Assembly (NCBI GenBank): GCA_903866425.1
Contig: CAIPNN010000106.1
Coordinates: 1 to 15,706, forward strand
Source of the DNA: an uncultured Actinomycetes bacterium
Lineage (GTDB): Bacteria; Actinomycetota; Thermoleophilia; Miltoncostaeales; Miltoncostaeaceae
DNA: 15,706 nt
Direction: 5' to 3'
Shown here: positions 13,666 to 15,706 of the stretch, in pieces
Numbering within the stretch: the first letter of the stretch is position 1
Layout of the letters: each line of letters begins with the position of its first letter
Notes under the pieces: model-generated
Told to the model about the DNA's origin: nothing
What the model saw: the letters and a program-made list of their open reading frames with translations, nothing else
Databases searched by the model: none
Made by a program: the position numbers and the translations under genes

Positions 13666-14465
13666 CGGGCCGCGCTCGCAACGGGCACCAGCGATCGCCC
13701 ACGGCGCTCGGCCAGGCCGTCATCAACCAGGCTTTCGGCCGCCTCGGGGTCGGCCGACACCGGGGCGCGCCCCTGCTCGGCAAGCGCCCTGAGCAGCGTG
13801 CCGCGGCGCTGCCTGAGCGACCCCTCATACCGCCCCTGCCGCCGCGCGCGCGGCGTCACCTCATGCACCACCCCGGCGTCGGCGGCGGGGCAGCCCTTGC
13901 GAAGCGGGCAGCCGTCGTCGCACCTGGGCGCGCGGGCGCTGCACACCTCGCGGCCCAGATCCATGAGCGCCTGTCCCACATCCCAGCCGCGGCCGCGCGG
14001 AGTACCCGGCCACCCCCCGGGGAACCTGCGCGCGATGACGCGACGCACATTCACATCCTCGGGCAGCACGGCCTCGCCGTCGGCGAAACAGCGCACGGCT
14101 GCAGCCGTGTACGCGCCAACGCCGGGAAGGTCGGTGAGGCGGTCGGTTGGGGGCCAGCCATCGCGGGCGATCACGGCAGCGGCGGCATGCAGGTTGCGGG
14201 CGCGGCGCGGGTAGCCGAGCCCCTGCCACTGCGCGAGCACGTCACCAAGCGGCGCTGCGGCAAGATCGGCAGCCGTGGGCCAGCGCGACATCCAGGCCTC
14301 GTAATACGGCACCACGCGCGACACCTGCGTGCTCTGCAGCATCACCTCAGACACCAGCACCGCCCAGCGGTCGCGGGTGCGACGCCATGGGAGATCATGG
14401 CCTTCGCGGCCGTACCAGCGGATGAGTGCGCCAACGGCGCGCGATTCGGGGTCGGTGCGGCTCAC
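13662..14465 (-). CDS. mutY: A/G-specific adenine DNA glycosylase
   Basis: MutY removes adenine mispaired with 8-oxoguanine. At 267 residues it has the HhH-GPD core and an iron-sulphur cluster region. SEVMLQSTQV contains the catalytic Glu40; LPGVGAYTAAAV (113-124) is the helix-hairpin-helix; Asp137 in PEDVNVRRV matches the catalytic Asp. The four cluster cysteines are C175, C182, C186 and C192, spaced x6-x3-x5 instead of the usual x6-x2-x5. The following YEGSLRQRRG and a short winged-helix-like tail resemble actinobacterial MutY; the Nudix-like 8-oxoG-reading C-terminal domain of E. coli MutY (350 residues) is absent. The GTG at 14465 overlaps the upstream nuclease stop (GTGA). The MutT-like gene follows by ATGA overlap. 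Confidence 0.93.
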   Translation of the reverse strand: MSRTDPESRAVGALIRWYGREGHDLPWRRTRDRWAVLVSEVMLQSTQVSRVVPYYEAWMSRWPTAADLAAAPLGDVLAQWQGLGYPRRARNLHAAAAVIARDGWPPTDRLTDLPGVGAYTAAAVRCFADGEAVLPEDVNVRRVIARRFPGGWPGTPRGRGWDVGQALMDLGREVCSARAPRCDDGCPLRKGCPAADAGVVHEVTPRARRQGRYEGSLRQRRGTLLRALAEQGRAPVSADPEAAESLVDDGLAERRGRSLVPVASAAR

Positions 14466-15706
14466 GCCGCGGCCACGATACCCCGCGCGGCATCCACCCC
14501 GGAGGGCGAAAGGGCGGCCCGGGCGCGACGGAGTGCATCCATGAGGGCAGCGGCACCCGCCGGTGCGGTGATGAGGGCCGGATGCCCGGTGCGCTGCTCA
14601 ATGCGACGGCGTACAAGGACGATCTCCTCGAGCGAGGCCGGTGGCAGCGGCGCGTCGGGACGGGGGGCGCCCAGCGCTGCAAGCACCCGGTGCGCGGCAC
14701 CCGCCTCACCCCCGGCGTGCACCTCCACGCGCGATGCCACCAGGCCATCGCGCACCACGAACGCCACCACCGACTGTGCGTCAAGACCCGGTTCAACCAG
14801 GACGCACCGCGTGCCACGGGCGCGGGCGAGAGCCGCGAGTTCGGAGACCACCCCCACGAGCGCATCAATCTCGTCGGCATGTGCGCGGTCGTCGAGCACG
14901 CCGGCGCGCGCCGCCCGGTCGACGAGCAGTACCAACTCCTCGGCGGCGACGATCGGGTCGTCACCCAGCACGCGTCGGCAGGCATCGGCCGGCGCGACGC
15001 CGCCGTCGGCTGCCGCCGGCAAAAGCACCTGCAGCGCCTCACTCGCCATGCGGGCCGATCGCTCCGCGCCGAGGGGGCCGAAGTGCTCACCGGCCCGCGA
15101 TGCGCGTGCAACGGCGCTGATGCGGACCCCGGCGTCGCTCACCGAAAGGCGCAGGTATCTCCGCGAGGTGGTACCCGCCACCGGGCGGTTACAGGTGGGT
15201 GCAAGGTCGGCCACAAGGCGGTGTGCGCGCAGGTCGGCTTCGAATTCCGACCCGGTGACCTCGTGATCGACGCGGTCAACCGACTCGAGTGCCCGGAGCA
15301 TGAGGCGGCCCTGGCGCTTGGCCGACGTGAAGTACCCCCGCACCCGACGGCGGATGTTGCCCGCGCTCCCCACCCGCAGCGCGCGCCCGTGCTCATCGCG
15401 CATCACGTACACACCCACCGCCGATGGCAGGTCCTCCGCCAGCGCCACCTTGTGGGCCAGCCGCGGCCCCCCGGGCTGCCCCACTGCGATCACCCGATCG
15501 AGGGGCGTGGCCATGCCGTCGCCCAGCAGGCCGACCAACCGCGCCAGCACCGATGCCGTGGCCTCGGCATCGGCCAGCGCACGGTGACACGGGGTGGTTG
15601 ATGCGCTGGCCCAGTTGGCAAGCGTGGCCAGGTCGTGGCGCTCGACCCGGTCACCCAGAAGACGGCGGGCCAGCACGAGCGTGTCGAGCCAGGCGTTCTG
15701 GAAGTA
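14462..15706 (-). CDS. DnaQ-type exonuclease / GIY-YIG nuclease fusion (5' end outside window)
   Basis: This is the C-terminal 414 residues of a DEDDh exonuclease fused to a UvrC/Cho-like GIY-YIG domain. The combination is known in actinobacteria (similar to mycobacterial Rv2191). Seen, numbering from the first visible residue: the exonuclease motif III HRALAD (41-46) within TTPCHRALADAEATA; then the GIY-YIG module from about 93, with GVY (98-100) but RVG (111-113) where YVG/YIG is expected; NIRRRVRGYF keeps the conserved Arg. In the usual E-A-L-L-L-E-x-x-L-I segment, EADLRAHRLV lacks the second Glu. A long C-terminal region of unknown function follows. The frame is open to the window edge. 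The stop overlaps the mutY start (GTGA). Fusion identity is strong; nuclease activity of the GIY-YIG part is doubtful. Confidence 0.88.
   Translation of the reverse strand, partial: YFQNAWLDTLVLARRLLGDRVERHDLATLANWASASTTPCHRALADAEATASVLARLVGLLGDGMATPLDRVIAVGQPGGPRLAHKVALAEDLPSAVGVYVMRDEHGRALRVGSAGNIRRRVRGYFTSAKRQGRLMLRALESVDRVDHEVTGSEFEADLRAHRLVADLAPTCNRPVAGTTSRRYLRLSVSDAGVRISAVARASRAGEHFGPLGAERSARMASEALQVLLPAAADGGVAPADACRRVLGDDPIVAAEELVLLVDRAARAGVLDDRAHADEIDALVGVVSELAALARARGTRCVLVEPGLDAQSVVAFVVRDGLVASRVEVHAGGEAGAAHRVLAALGAPRPDAPLPPASLEEIVLVRRRIEQRTGHPALITAPAGAAALMDALRRARAALSPSGVDAARGIVAAA

Noticed and set aside
1..15706. CRISPR arrays, tRNA or rRNA genes, insertion sequences, toxin-antitoxin pairs
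   Set aside because: I looked for spaced direct repeats, cloverleaf arms, transposase motifs and terminal inverted repeats and saw none; gene content is chromosomal housekeeping.

Overview
The window is high-GC bacterial DNA with dense, mostly minus-strand genes, many GTG starts and repeated 4-bp start/stop overlaps. The rplM-rpsI-glmM order, a CBS-less GuaB3-type IMP dehydrogenase next to guaA, a CtpE-like P-type ATPase and a DnaQ/GIY-YIG fusion nuclease all point to Actinobacteriota. A deep-branching class such as Thermoleophilia is possible, but that is inference. No rRNA, tRNA, CRISPR array, insertion sequence or prophage signal was found.

Layout from left to right. (1) 1-1488, minus: rplM, rpsI and the 5' part of glmM, joined by ATGA and CTGA overlaps; glmM appears to start at a rare CTG. 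(2) 1714-2016, plus: a 100-aa protein with a Cys/His zinc-type N-terminus, convergent with guaA. (3) 2017-4747, minus: guaB3 then guaA, two successive steps of GMP synthesis. (4) 4840-6926, minus: a secreted D,D-carboxypeptidase overlapping a 1-phosphofructokinase-type sugar kinase, closed by a hairpin. (5) 6996-9413, plus: a CtpE-like P-type ATPase, divergent from the carboxypeptidase. (6) 9410-12285, minus: a polytopic membrane protein, a protein with a duplicated H...CxxC module, a beta-hydroxyacid-dehydrogenase-like enzyme and a glutathione S-transferase-like protein. This is the least explained part of the window. (7) 12366-13031, plus: a stand-alone PhoU-like protein with an apparently leaderless GTG start. 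(8) 13028-15706, minus: a DnaQ-exonuclease/GIY-YIG fusion (cut by the window edge), MutY, a MutT-like Nudix protein and a 57-aa protein. The first three look like a DNA-repair and oxidised-nucleotide operon.

Most of the window is core housekeeping sequence and I see no clear new defence or mobile system. The best candidates for new biology are the four-gene unit 9410-12285 with its duplicated Cys module, the CTG start of glmM, the apparently leaderless starts beside inverted repeats, the altered metal and active-site motifs in MutY, PhoU and the GIY-YIG nuclease, and the two small unassigned proteins at 1714 and 13201. No intergenic stretch exceeds 300 bases; the longest (about 225 bases, 1489-1713) is described.
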